Numbered from the stretch's first letter, positions 25,117 to 34,023 are shown. The stretch is 38,050 nucleotides of DNA from Nitrospinota bacterium (GCA_016212275.1 JACRGR010000074.1:1-38050); one strand, 5' to 3'. Notes: generated by a model from the letters alone, not told the origin. Translations and numbers: made by a program.

Positions 25117-26616
25117 ATGGACGACGCGAAAGGTAAAGATACGGATCCGACCACCTCCATCTCCGGCGATCTGGGGAGGCTTCTGGAAGAGCGTGAGCGG
25201 CTGGAGCAGATACTCCAGAAGAAATTCCAAAAGGTCATCACCGTGGTGTTCACCGATCTCAAGGGATCCACCAGCCTTGCCGACGAGCAGGGAAACCTGG
25301 CCGCCCGGCTTTTGATAAAACAGCACAACGACATCGTGTTCCCGGTCATCGAGCGCAATAGCGGCGTGCTGGTGAAAACGATGGGGGACGGCACCTTGTC
25401 ATGGTTCGCCAAAGCGCATGACGCCGTGCGCGCCGGAATGCAAATACAGGCGGAGGTGGCCGAATACAACCGCACCAAGTCCCCGAAGATACCGATCCAG
25501 ATACGCATCGGCATGCACACCGGCGAAGGGCTGGTGGAAAAGAACGATATTTTCGGGGACGTGGTGAACGTGGCGTCGCGCTTCGAATCGCAGGCCAATC
25601 CCGGCGAGGTGTACCTTTCGGAAGAGACGTACAACGCCATCGAGGACAAAGGCGAATTCCATGTTCGCTACTTGAAAAACGCCGCGCTGAAAGGCAAAAA
25701 AGAGGAATTCAGGATCTTCAAGGCGTTCTGGGATCCCGCGGAAATAGAGTCGGACAAAGCCTCCATGAAGTCCTATACGGTGGAAGAAGCGAGCACCAGC
25801 GCCATCCTCACCTCTTCCGGCTCGCACAAGTTCGCGAAAACGTCCACCCAGATAGCGGCGGAAACCGTACGCCCCACCCCCACCATCGTGATGGAAGGGG
25901 TGGACAGGCGGAAAAAGGTCATCCCGCTCACCAAGGACGTTATGGGTATCGGGCGCGCGCCCGATTCGGACATCGTGCTGGAAGAAACATACTGTTCGCG
26001 CCATCACGCGCAAATAACGCTGGAAGACGGCCAATACTACCTTGAAGACCTTGAAAGCAAGATCGGCGTATCGGTGAATGGCGAACGCATTTCCCGCCAC
26101 AAATTGAAATCCGGCGACGAGATACTATTGGGCGAGATACGGCTGACCTTCGTGGAACCGCACGAGTCCGCCAAAAGCGAGCCGGTGTTCGGCGACGCGG
26201 AAGCCACGGTGGTGATGGGCATCATGCGCTCCTTCAAGCTGGTCGTCAGACAACCAACCGGCGAACTGACGGAATACCCCATTGCCTCAGACGAGAAAAT
26301 ACTGGGAAGGCTGGACACGGCGGACGTCACGCTCAACGACAACGTAGTCTCGCGCAAGCACGCGCGGGTGTGGGCCGAGGGGGGCAAGGCGTTCATCGAA
26401 GACCTTGGCTCCCACAACGGCACTCTGGTGGATGGCACGCTCATTCCGAAGGGGGAAGCGGCGGAACTGAAAGAAAATTGCACCATCCAGATCGGGACGT
26501 TCCGCATGACCGTTTTGAACGCGCTGGACAAGGCAAGCCCTTCCCTATTCACCCCGCCCGAATCGAAAACCATCGCAGACAAGGTAAAAGGGTTCTGGGA
26601 CAAGGGGAAAAAGTAG
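25117..26616 (+). CDS. Class III nucleotide cyclase with two FHA domains
   Basis: The 499-residue soluble protein has a short coiled coil (about 17-38), a class III cyclase domain (about 39-205) and two FHA domains (about 265-340 and 370-450). Key cyclase residues are visible: metal-binding Asp47 in FTDLKGST and Asp91 in MGDGTLSW, and transition-state Asn151 and Arg155 in GDVVNVASRFES. Both FHA domains keep their phosphothreonine-loop signatures (GIGRAPDSDIVL..CSRHHAQI and LGRLDTADVTLNDNVVSRKHARV..GSHNGT). It should make cAMP or cGMP, regulated by phosphoproteins. I use ATG 25117, with AAGGA nine bases upstream. The cyclic-nucleotide-binding protein at 28188 is a candidate receiver of its product. 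cAMP versus cGMP cannot be decided. Confidence 0.92.
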   Translation: MDDAKGKDTDPTTSISGDLGRLLEERERLEQILQKKFQKVITVVFTDLKGSTSLADEQGNLAARLLIKQHNDIVFPVIERNSGVLVKTMGDGTLSWFAKAHDAVRAGMQIQAEVAEYNRTKSPKIPIQIRIGMHTGEGLVEKNDIFGDVVNVASRFESQANPGEVYLSEETYNAIEDKGEFHVRYLKNAALKGKKEEFRIFKAFWDPAEIESDKASMKSYTVEEASTSAILTSSGSHKFAKTSTQIAAETVRPTPTIVMEGVDRRKKVIPLTKDVMGIGRAPDSDIVLEETYCSRHHAQITLEDGQYYLEDLESKIGVSVNGERISRHKLKSGDEILLGEIRLTFVEPHESAKSEPVFGDAEATVVMGIMRSFKLVVRQPTGELTEYPIASDEKILGRLDTADVTLNDNVVSRKHARVWAEGGKAFIEDLGSHNGTLVDGTLIPKGEAAELKENCTIQIGTFRMTVLNALDKASPSLFTPPESKTIADKVKGFWDKGKK

Positions 26617-26624
26617 TCCGCTCC

Positions 26625-27332
26625 TTGCTGGACAATATCGGCATCGTGCTCGACCGCACCCGGCACGCGGCGAACATCGGCGCGGTCTGCCGCGTGATGA
26701 AAAACCTGGGCTTCAACCGTTTGCACCTTGTCAATCCCTCTGAATTCGGGCATCTGGCCGCCGTGCGCATGATGCAGGGCGCGGAAGACATTATGGAATC
26801 CGCCGAACCGCACGGCGCCGCGGAAGAAGCGATTGCGGAATACCATGTGGCGTTCGCCACCTCCCACCGGATGAAACAAGATGAGGCTTTGGACATCGAG
26901 ACCGCCGCGCGGAAGATTGCCGCGTTGGCCCGGAAAAACAGAGTTGCGGTACTGTTCGGTTCGGAAAAATTCGGCCTTGCCCGCGAAGATGCCGACCGGT
27001 GCCAATACGTCATCCGGCTCCCGGTGGAGCCGGGATTTCCCTCGGCAAACCTGGCGCAAGCGGTGACGATGGTTTGCCTGGAAATCCGGCTGGCCGCCAC
27101 GCGACGTAAAGCCGGGGCGGCGAGGACGCCCAAAGTAAGTCTTACGCTGGCGCAACGGAAGAGGTTTCAGGATGACCTGTTCGGACTGTTCGCCCAAATC
27201 GGGATGAAGGAACCGGCGGTGAAAAAGAAGATAAAGTCCGTGTTCGACCGCGCGAACATGACGGAACGGGAAATGAACCTTTTTTTCGGTTTGTTCAAGA
27301 AAATGCGACGCGCCCTCGCGGACAAACGGTGA
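26625..27332 (+). CDS. trmJ: TrmJ-like tRNA 2'-O-methyltransferase (SPOUT family)
   Basis: About 235 residues from a probable TTG at 26625, eight bases after the cyclase stop; no ATG fits the family start. N-terminal NIGIVLDRTRHAANIGAVCRVMKNLGF is the TrmH-group opening with Asn-Gly substrate residues, and the knot motifs follow as VAVLFGSEKFGLAREDADRC and FPSANLAQAVTMVCLEIRLA. The C-terminal extension ends in helices typical of TrmJ. Such enzymes methylate the ribose at tRNA position 32. Context is neutral, although a tRNA-Pro gene lies 51 bases downstream. The start codon is the weak point; the family is clear, but subgroup TrmJ versus another TrmH-type methylase is moderately sure. Confidence 0.85.
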   Translation: MLDNIGIVLDRTRHAANIGAVCRVMKNLGFNRLHLVNPSEFGHLAAVRMMQGAEDIMESAEPHGAAEEAIAEYHVAFATSHRMKQDEALDIETAARKIAALARKNRVAVLFGSEKFGLAREDADRCQYVIRLPVEPGFPSANLAQAVTMVCLEIRLAATRRKAGAARTPKVSLTLAQRKRFQDDLFGLFAQIGMKEPAVKKKIKSVFDRANMTEREMNLFFGLFKKMRRALADKR

Positions 27333-27383
27333 AATTTGTCCTATCGCCCCCCACAACTATTGTATGATTGTCCTTTCCGTGTC

Positions 27384-27460
27384 CGGGGTGTAGCGCAGCT
27401 GGCTAGCGCACCTGCTTTGGGAGCAGGGGGTCGCCAGTTCGAATCTGGCCACCCCGACCA
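27384..27460 (+). tRNA. tRNA-Pro (TGG anticodon)
   Basis: A complete 77-base cloverleaf: acceptor CGGGGTG pairs with CACCCCG, D arm AGCGCAGC..., anticodon stem CCTGC/GCAGG around loop TTTGGGA giving anticodon TGG, T arm with GTTCGAATC, discriminator A and an encoded CCA. The unusual C1-G72 pair is typical of bacterial proline tRNA. TATGAT at 27363-27368 is a plausible -10 box. Confidence 0.97.
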
Positions 27461-27608
27461 TTTATCCCCTTTCCCCGAATTATTCACCATTGGCCTAAAA
27501 TTCGTGGATAATACACTAAGGAGGAGACAACACAACGGGATAACGCCAACAGCGGACTCCTATACCACTCTCCCCGGATAGGGGTTCCGAAGCATCAAGG
27601 AGGATCCC

Positions 27609-28082
27609 ATGTCAGCTAAAAAAACCAACAAGGTACTTGAATACCTGCAATCCCTCCATACCGCCGAGATTGGGGCGATGGGCATCTACATGGATCAACA
27701 CGTTCGCTGTTCCAACGTCGGCCTTTCCAAATTGGCCGCAATGCTCAAAGATGACGCGGCGGAGGAAATGCATCACGCGGAAGAAGTGGCGGAACGGATC
27801 CTTTTCCTTGGCGGCTCGCTCCAATACGGGAAACACGATATCCCCAAGACGGGGCCGCTTGATCTGCCGGAAATGCTGAAACTCGACGTTGAAGTGGAAA
27901 AATACGCCATCATGCAACTCAACGGCGGGATACGGATATGCGCCGATGAGGCCGACAACGGCACTCGCCTTCTCCTTGAACACATTCTCAAGGAAGAGGA
28001 AGCGCATTTGAAAGACTATGAGACGATGCTCAACCATGTGGGAAAATATGGAGATACTTACATAGTCCAACACCTGTTATAA
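27609..28082 (+). CDS. bfr: Bacterioferritin
   Basis: A 157-residue four-helix ferritin-like protein. All ferroxidase ligands align with bacterioferritin: Glu20, Glu53, His56, Glu97, Glu130 and His133. Met54, directly after Glu53, occupies the place of the haem-ligating methionine of Bfr, so inter-subunit haem is expected. Bfr stores iron as a 24-mer in the cytoplasm and detoxifies Fe(II) with peroxide or oxygen, useful to a cytochrome-rich cell meeting oxygen. AGGAGG lies before the ATG. No clear Fur box is seen in the preceding 148-base gap, which contains a possible TTCACC/GATAAT promoter near 27483-27512 and a small CCCC/GGGG hairpin. A hairpin follows the stop. Confidence 0.93.
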   Translation: MSAKKTNKVLEYLQSLHTAEIGAMGIYMDQHVRCSNVGLSKLAAMLKDDAAEEMHHAEEVAERILFLGGSLQYGKHDIPKTGPLDLPEMLKLDVEVEKYAIMQLNGGIRICADEADNGTRLLLEHILKEEEAHLKDYETMLNHVGKYGDTYIVQHLL

Positions 28083-28086
28083 GCTA

Positions 28087-28129
28087 CCGTGGCCATTTGT
28101 CCCCCTATTTCCGGGGGGCAATTCCACGG
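28087..28129 (+). terminator. Two-part hairpin after bfr (terminator-like, no T-run)
   Basis: Outer arms CCGTGG (28087-28092) and CCACGG (28124-28129) flank an inner 9-bp stem, TTGTCCCCC (28097-28105) with GGGGGGCAA (28113-28121), one pair being G-U. No T-run follows, so it may protect the bfr mRNA end or slow transcription rather than terminate it. It lies five bases after the bfr stop. Confidence 0.5.
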
Positions 28130-28187
28130 GGATTTGCGGTATCATGGCGGGACTTACTTTATTTGCCAATACGTTCGGGGAGGAGCA

Positions 28188-29135
28188 ATGGCGGAGAAAA
28201 AGGGCAATTCAAACATAATCCTTGTGGCGGACATCAGCCCCACCGTGCGGCGGCTCATGCGCGGCTATTTAAAGGACGATTACGAGGTCTGCGAAGCGGA
28301 AAGCGGCAAGGAAGTGCTGTCGGTCTTGGCGGAGCGCCATGCCTGCGACTCGCACTGCGTAAAGGACGCGAAGGCCGGCGGCAACGCATCGCTGATGCCG
28401 GTCCTCAACGATTCCTGCGGCGCGAAAAACATCCTCGCCATCGTCATGGGGGGAGAACTGCCGGACGGGAGCGCCTTCGACCTGACCGCGAAGATCCGTA
28501 AGAAATACCACCCGAAATGCCTACCGGTGATCATCAGCACCTCGCACAACGACCGCGAGACGATCATCGAAGCGCTGGATAAAGGGGCAAACGACATCAT
28601 AGTTAAACCGTTCCCCCGCGAACTCATCCTCTCGAAACTCCGCAAGCTGGAGCACGAGATACCGCTTCAGGACCTTCAACTCAGCGAACCGGTGGCGAAG
28701 ATTCCGTTCTTCGCCGGGGTGCCGGTGGCGCAGGTGGCGTACATCCTGAACACCTGCTCACAAACGCTGGACAAGGAGAAAGGCGACATCATCTGCGAGC
28801 AAGACGACACCAACCTCGACCTGTTCATACTGGTGGAAGGAAAATGCAGTGTGGTGTTCAATAAACGGAAAGTGGCCGACATCACGCCGATAGACACCAT
28901 CGGCGAAATGGGGTTCGTGGCGAACACCAAACGCTCGGCAACGGTGATTGCGGCGGCCCCGTCGAAAGTCATCGTCATCAACAAAAAGAAGTTCGAGGAG
29001 TACCTCAACGAGGAGCGGGCGATATCCGAAATGATACTCAAGAACATCGTGCTGTCGCTCAACGATCGGATTCGGAAATCGAACGCGCTTATCAACCGGT
29101 TAAAGGTGGTCGCCGAAGAGTACCTGGGAGAGTGA
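28188..29135 (+). CDS. Pseudo-receiver plus cyclic-nucleotide-binding domain protein
   Basis: The 315-residue protein has a receiver-like fold (about 8-165) and a cyclic-nucleotide-binding domain (about 185-290) ending in a helical tail. The receiver is degenerate: the acidic pair is reduced (ADIS instead of DDS) and the phospho-acceptor position reads IVMGGELPDG, Gly in place of Asp, while Lys of IIVKPF remains. A 30-residue insert between the second and third structural blocks holds Cys53, Cys57 and Cys77. The cNMP domain keeps a phosphate-cassette-like GEMGFVANTKRSATV with its Arg. GGGGAGGAG precedes the chosen ATG. It sits convergent to cheA, 18 bases apart, and near the cyclase gene, so it may link cyclic nucleotide to the chemosensory array. 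Function inferred. Confidence 0.8.
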   Translation: MAEKKGNSNIILVADISPTVRRLMRGYLKDDYEVCEAESGKEVLSVLAERHACDSHCVKDAKAGGNASLMPVLNDSCGAKNILAIVMGGELPDGSAFDLTAKIRKKYHPKCLPVIISTSHNDRETIIEALDKGANDIIVKPFPRELILSKLRKLEHEIPLQDLQLSEPVAKIPFFAGVPVAQVAYILNTCSQTLDKEKGDIICEQDDTNLDLFILVEGKCSVVFNKRKVADITPIDTIGEMGFVANTKRSATVIAAAPSKVIVINKKKFEEYLNEERAISEMILKNIVLSLNDRIRKSNALINRLKVVAEEYLGE

Positions 29136-29153
29136 GGAAACGCGCTTAGACCA

Positions 29154-31376
29154 CTATTCCGCTTCCGGCATTACCTCGATGAGGGACTGCACGGTGGCCA
29201 ACAGGTTGGACTGGTCGAAACTCCCCTTGATGATGTAGGCGTTCGCCCCGGCCTGCATGCCGCGGCGCTTGTCTTCCTCTTTGTCGCGCGAACTGACGAT
29301 GATCACGGGGGTGTGCCGGTAGAGTTGCTCTTTCCTCAGTTTTTCGGTGAGCGTGAAGCCGTCCATGCGCGGCATTTCCACGTCCGTCACCACGAGGTCG
29401 TATTTGAACCCTTGCGCCTTCTCGTAACCGTTCAGGCCGTCGGTCGCCACGTCCACCTGGTAACCGTAAGACTCCAGGATGCTCCGCTCGATCTCCCGCG
29501 TGTTCACCGAGTCGTCCACCACCAGGATATGGATGGGACGTTCATGGACACGCTCTTCCTTCACCCGCGACGGTGCGGATATCTCGCGCGCCATGCCGAA
29601 CGCCTTTGAGACGTTCAACACTATGACGATGTCGTTTTTCCCGGTGATGGAAACGCCGGATATGAGGCCGGAACTGCGAAGGTGGCGCGGCAACGGCTTG
29701 ATCTCCATGTCTTCCTCGCTGATGAGCGAATCCACCACCAACCCCAGTTCCTCATTCCCCATCTGGAGCATGGCCAGTTGGACGCTGTCATTGCTCCGGT
29801 ATTCCTTCGGGGGAAGCCCCAGAAGGCCCCGCAGGTCCACAACGGGTATGAGCCGCTCCCGCAGGCGCACCGCCTTTTTGTCCACCACGTCTATCATGTC
29901 GCCGTGCTTGATCTTCAGCACTTCGGTGATGGAGCTGACCATGATGCCCACGATAACGTCCGAAACCGAAACCAGGAACATCCGCATGATGGCCAGTGTC
30001 AGCGGAAGCCGGATACGGAAGGCGGTCCCCTTCCCCGCCTCAGTTTTCACCTGGATGGAGCCTTTGAGCTGTTCAACGATATTTTCCTTCACCACGTCCA
30101 TGCCCACCCCGCGCCCGGATATGTCGGTGATGAACGCGCTTGTGGAAAAGCCGGGCCGGAATATCAGATTCAGCAACTGCTGTTCGGTCATCCGCTCAAG
30201 TTCTTCCTCGGTGTGAAGCCGTTTTTGGATCGCCTTTTCCTTCACTTTGTCCAGCGGAATCCCCCCGCCATCGTCCGCAACCTCGATGAAAGCGCTTCCC
30301 CCCTCGTATCCAGCCGTGATCCGTATGGCTCCGGTCTCCGGTTTGCCCGTCGATATACGCTCTTCCGGAATTTCGATACCGTGATCAACGCTGTTGCGCA
30401 CCATGTGCAATAGCGCGTCGCCGATCTTTTCAATTATTTTTTTGTCCATTTCCGTGTCCGCGCCGGAAACGCCGAGTTCGGCCTTTTTTCCGCAGGAGGC
30501 CGCGATGTCGCGCACATAGCGGGGAAATGAGTCCAGCGTGGTGGAGAGCGGGAGCATTCTCATGCGCGACACTTTTTCCAATAGTTCGTCCATTAAAAGA
30601 CTATGGTAGATAAGGTCGTTCTTATAGTTCATGTGGAACTGTTTCACCTGCAGGAAAATATGTTGGGCCATTTCCAGCCCTTCCGGGCCGGAAGCGGCCC
30701 CCTCCGCCTCCGCCAGCGCATCCATGTGGCGGCCAGACTCCTTCCGTAGGTTCTCCACGAAAGCGAGGTGTTGCTTAAGGCGGCTTTGGTTTGAAACCAT
30801 TTCACCCATGATCTTAATGGCGTCGTCCAGTTTTTCGGTATCAACGCGCACGGTCTCGATATTCCGCAAGACCGGCGATTTTACGGCGGGAGCGCCAACT
30901 GTCGGGAGCGGGGCCGAAGGCGGTTCCGGCTCGGATGATACCGGGGGCGCCGGGACCTCCGCGGTTTCCGGTTCCTTGTCCGGCATTAGGTTCCCTTTCG
31001 AGGCCATTTCCAGGATCCGGACGATCTCGCTGATGTCACCAATGTTTTCCCCGCCGCTTTTTATCACCTCGATCATCCCCGCGATCACATCGAGTCCCTG
31101 GAAAATCGCGTCGTAAAAAGCCCGCGAAGTCTTGATCTTCCCGTTCTTGAGCGCTTCCAACGCATCTTCCAGCTTGTGGGACACTTCCCCTATCTGGTTC
31201 AGCCCCAGCATCCGCGCCGACCCCTTGATGGTGTGGGCGGCGCGGAAAATATCGTTGAGCGTTTCCTGTTCCACGGCGCCTTTTTCCATGGCCAAAAATC
31301 CGTCGCTGATCTTTTTCAGGTGCTCGCGCGCCTCGGCGGCATAACTGGCGATGTATTTCGTTTTGTCGATCTTCAT
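29154..31376 (-). CDS. cheA: CheA histidine kinase fused to a C-terminal receiver
   Basis: The 740-residue protein starts at 31376, overlapping the cheR stop (ATGA). Domains in order: Hpt with His48 in FRAAHTIKGSARMLG; a linker without recognisable P2; dimerisation region (about 190-270); HATPase with MVRNSVDHGIEIPEER, DDGGGIPLDKVK and GRGVGMDVVKENI; a CheW-like domain (about 465-600); and a receiver (about 615-740) with phospho-acceptor Asp in VVTDVEMPRMDG and Lys in YIIKGSF. CheA-receiver fusions are common in non-flagellar chemosensory systems, such as Frz- and Chp-like ones. As no CheY is in the window, the fused receiver may be the output or a phosphate sink. The CheA identity is certain; the pathway is not. 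Confidence 0.95.
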   Translation of the reverse strand: MKIDKTKYIASYAAEAREHLKKISDGFLAMEKGAVEQETLNDIFRAAHTIKGSARMLGLNQIGEVSHKLEDALEALKNGKIKTSRAFYDAIFQGLDVIAGMIEVIKSGGENIGDISEIVRILEMASKGNLMPDKEPETAEVPAPPVSSEPEPPSAPLPTVGAPAVKSPVLRNIETVRVDTEKLDDAIKIMGEMVSNQSRLKQHLAFVENLRKESGRHMDALAEAEGAASGPEGLEMAQHIFLQVKQFHMNYKNDLIYHSLLMDELLEKVSRMRMLPLSTTLDSFPRYVRDIAASCGKKAELGVSGADTEMDKKIIEKIGDALLHMVRNSVDHGIEIPEERISTGKPETGAIRITAGYEGGSAFIEVADDGGGIPLDKVKEKAIQKRLHTEEELERMTEQQLLNLIFRPGFSTSAFITDISGRGVGMDVVKENIVEQLKGSIQVKTEAGKGTAFRIRLPLTLAIMRMFLVSVSDVIVGIMVSSITEVLKIKHGDMIDVVDKKAVRLRERLIPVVDLRGLLGLPPKEYRSNDSVQLAMLQMGNEELGLVVDSLISEEDMEIKPLPRHLRSSGLISGVSITGKNDIVIVLNVSKAFGMAREISAPSRVKEERVHERPIHILVVDDSVNTREIERSILESYGYQVDVATDGLNGYEKAQGFKYDLVVTDVEMPRMDGFTLTEKLRKEQLYRHTPVIIVSSRDKEEDKRRGMQAGANAYIIKGSFDQSNLLATVQSLIEVMPEAE

Positions 31377-32875
31377 GCCGAATGGACCGCCTTTCCGGCC
31401 ATCCGGCGCAACTTGTCCATATTGTGCCTGCATAAATGGATCAACTGGTCGACCGGGAACGAAAGCGGGAAATACGTCAGGCCGTGGTCTTCCATGCCAT
31501 GCTTTTCCAGAAGGCGCACCGCGACCCCATATTCTCCGTAAGCGCCCGAGTGATCCCCTTGGGCGAAGTAAATGTCGGCAAGGTAAAAGTGGGCGAGCCA
31601 GCAGGAAGAGCGGATGTACAGCGCCCCTTTGAATTTGGCGAGCGCCTCGTCCATTTTGTCTTCCACTTTGGCGATGATGCCGAGGAGCAGGTAGCCTTCC
31701 AGGTTCCATTCGTCCAACGCCATGATGCGCCGGCACATTTCCCGCGCCGCGTCCAATTCCTGCCGGTTGATGAGCACGCTCGCCTTAAGGGAATACGCTT
31801 TTATGAACGCGGGGTCTTTTTCCAACAGCGCATCCACTTTTTCGATCACCGGTGCGTACTCCTTGCGCATGGCGCATGCAAGCGCCTCGTCAAACAGCTC
31901 GCGCACATCCTGCCGCGCGCGCTTTTCGACGTACTTGGCCGAAGGCTGAACCGCCGCCACCGGCGTGGGGATGGCGCTTTTCACACGCGGCGCGAAAGGC
32001 GGAGTTGAAATGGGCGGTATCGTCTTGGACGCCGGATGGTATTTCCGGCGGTCATCGAACTCCATTTCCACTTTCTTCTTGTACACGAAGACGTCGCCAT
32101 ACTCTTTCAGGAACAGGATGCCGATGTTGTGGAAGTAAGTCTCCGCGGAGCTTAAAAACAGGAATCCTTCGGGGTTCAGTATTTCCGAGAGACGCTGGAA
32201 AATGAGTTTTTGCACTTCCCCCGCAAAATAGATCGAAACATTCCGGTAAAAGATGATGTCGATGTTTTTCAGGAAATCGGGATACGGATGAGTGAGCAGG
32301 TTGAATACCTGGAACTCCACCCCTTCCTTGAGGTAAGGGACCAGTTCAAAACGCTTATCCTTGGCGTGAACCACATATTTTTTCAACAGGGCATCGTCGC
32401 TCCTGAACGACTTGTTGCCGAAAATCCCCTCTTGGGCCATTCTGATGGCGTTGCGGTCGATATCCACCCCGATGATGGAGACGCGGTTGCGGATACCCAT
32501 GCCGTACTTTTCAGTGAGCGCGAGGAGAATGGAGTACGCCTCTTCGCCGGTGGAGCATCCGGCGCTGAGAATCCGCACCTTTTCGCTCCCGCGCTTGCGG
32601 TCGAGCATTTCCGGCATCACCGTATCCACCAAGAGCTTGAAATGCCGCGGTTCCCTGAGGAAATATGTCTCATTGATGGTGATGAGTTCAATGAGCCTGT
32701 CCATTTCCTCCTGATCGTTGCGGAGCATTTGGAGGTATATTTCGTTCGAGGCGGCCTTCAGGTCGCTCATCCGTTTCTGGAGCGACACTTCAAGCGTATA
32801 GGAGGAATCGTTCCGAAACGTAAAGCCGCACCGATCCTTGATGAGCGATTTGAAGGCTTCGAGCGTCAATTCCAT
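31373..32875 (-). CDS. cheR: CheR methyltransferase with C-terminal TPR region
   Basis: A 500-residue protein. The first ~275 residues are a full CheR: N-terminal helical domain (MELTLEAFKSLIKDRCGF), SAM-binding GxG-like motif in ILSAGCSTGEEAYSILLAL, acidic residue in GVDIDRNAIRMAQEG, and FYRNVSIYFAGEVQ. After a Pro/Ala linker a TPR-type region (about 330-480: ARQDVRELFDEALACAMRKEYAPVIEKVDALLEKDP...) follows, as in CheR-TPR proteins of alternative chemosensory systems such as FrzF. It methylates glutamates on the MCP encoded upstream. The start at 32875 has AAGGA five bases ahead. It lies between cheB (13-base gap) and cheA. Confidence 0.93.
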   Translation of the reverse strand: MELTLEAFKSLIKDRCGFTFRNDSSYTLEVSLQKRMSDLKAASNEIYLQMLRNDQEEMDRLIELITINETYFLREPRHFKLLVDTVMPEMLDRKRGSEKVRILSAGCSTGEEAYSILLALTEKYGMGIRNRVSIIGVDIDRNAIRMAQEGIFGNKSFRSDDALLKKYVVHAKDKRFELVPYLKEGVEFQVFNLLTHPYPDFLKNIDIIFYRNVSIYFAGEVQKLIFQRLSEILNPEGFLFLSSAETYFHNIGILFLKEYGDVFVYKKKVEMEFDDRRKYHPASKTIPPISTPPFAPRVKSAIPTPVAAVQPSAKYVEKRARQDVRELFDEALACAMRKEYAPVIEKVDALLEKDPAFIKAYSLKASVLINRQELDAAREMCRRIMALDEWNLEGYLLLGIIAKVEDKMDEALAKFKGALYIRSSCWLAHFYLADIYFAQGDHSGAYGEYGVAVRLLEKHGMEDHGLTYFPLSFPVDQLIHLCRHNMDKLRRMAGKAVHSA

Positions 32876-32888
32876 TTTATCCTTACCG

Positions 32889-33941
32889 TTAATTGGGGGT
32901 CGCCAAATGCCGCAATGCCCCGCCAATATCCCCCAGTGGCAACACACGGTCCACGCAACCGCTATTGATCGCCACGTTTGGCATTCCGAAAACCGAGGAA
33001 GTGGCCTCGTCCTGCGCGATGGTCATCCCGCCGCGTTCGTGTATCCTGCGCAAACCCTCCACGCCGTCGTCTCCCATCCCCGTCAGTATCACCCCGGCGC
33101 ATCCGGCGCCATACGCATCCCCCGCGGATTGCAGAAGGCGGTTGCATGAAGGATGGAAAATATCTTCGCGCGCCCGCTCCACAAGGGAAACCCTGCGCGT
33201 TGGGGAAACGGCGAGATGGAATCCGGCCGGGGCGAAATAGGCCGTATTGGCCCGCAACATTTCGCCCGTTTGCGCCAGCTTCACGTTTAACGAAGAGACG
33301 CCATCGAGCCACTCCACCAGCCCCGCGATAAACCCGTCGTCCATGTGCTGGGCCACCAGTATCGGCACCGGAAATCCGCCGTCGAGGTCGGAGAAGATTT
33401 GTGAAAGCGCTTTCGGTCCCCCGGTGGAACTGGCGATGGCAACCGCCCGCACCTGTTTTTCGGCAACCGGAACAGGCGCTACCGGCGGAGCTGGCGGAGC
33501 TAATGGGGCCAATACCGCCGCCACGCCCCTGTCCTTTTTCAATTGAAGGTGCCGGATGACCTTTACCTTTGCCAACAGTTTCACTTTGGCGATGAAATCC
33601 GCACCCTGCCCCATCGTCAAAAACGATTTTTGTTGCACGTCCAAGGCCCCCTTGGAAAGCGCGGCGAACGCCACCTTCGAATGGTCCAGATCCGTGACCA
33701 CCATGATCGGCCTTGGGTTATTCGCCATGATACGCTCGATGGCTTCCAGACCGTTCATCACCGGCATATTGATGTCCATGGTGATGATATCCGGTTGAAG
33801 GGTTTTGGCGCGTTCAACCGCTTCCAGACCGTTGCTGGCGGTTCCCACCACCCGCAGGTCGTGGTCGGAGGAGAAAATATCCTTCAACAGGTCTTGCACC
33901 GTGGCGCTGTCGTCGACTATAAGCACTTTTACTTCCGCCAT
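32889..33941 (-). CDS. cheB: CheB methylesterase with receiver domain
   Basis: A 350-residue protein with a receiver (1-125; DDS at 10-12, phospho-acceptor Asp56 in TMDINMPVMNG), a Pro/Ala-rich linker (about 145-170: LAPLAPPAPPVAPVPV) and a CheB esterase domain showing catalytic Ser in AIASSTGGPKAL, His in LVAQHMDDGF and Asp in TGMGDDGVEGL. It removes methyl groups from the MCP to reset adaptation. No ribosome-binding sequence precedes the ATG at 33941; instead a promoter-like TTGATT/TAATGT pair ends 7 bases before it, so cheBRA may have a separate leaderless transcript. It stands 82 bases after the MCP gene. Confidence 0.94.
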   Translation of the reverse strand: MAEVKVLIVDDSATVQDLLKDIFSSDHDLRVVGTASNGLEAVERAKTLQPDIITMDINMPVMNGLEAIERIMANNPRPIMVVTDLDHSKVAFAALSKGALDVQQKSFLTMGQGADFIAKVKLLAKVKVIRHLQLKKDRGVAAVLAPLAPPAPPVAPVPVAEKQVRAVAIASSTGGPKALSQIFSDLDGGFPVPILVAQHMDDGFIAGLVEWLDGVSSLNVKLAQTGEMLRANTAYFAPAGFHLAVSPTRRVSLVERAREDIFHPSCNRLLQSAGDAYGAGCAGVILTGMGDDGVEGLRRIHERGGMTIAQDEATSSVFGMPNVAINSGCVDRVLPLGDIGGALRHLATPN

Positions 33942-33948
33942 TCTTATC

Positions 33949-33978
33949 ACATTAGATGCCCCGCACCGCAAAAATCAA
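33949..33978 (-). promoter_or_regulatory. Sigma-70-like promoter for cheBRA, possibly leaderless
   Basis: Minus-strand TTGATT (33973-33978) and TAATGT (33949-33954) are 18 bases apart, and the -10 hexamer ends seven bases before the cheB ATG, which lacks a Shine-Dalgarno sequence. The two facts together suggest transcription starting at the start codon. Confidence 0.45.
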
Positions 33979-34023
33979 GTAGCACGGTAGCTTTTCTCCC
34001 GCAACGCCCTGTTTATTTACCTT

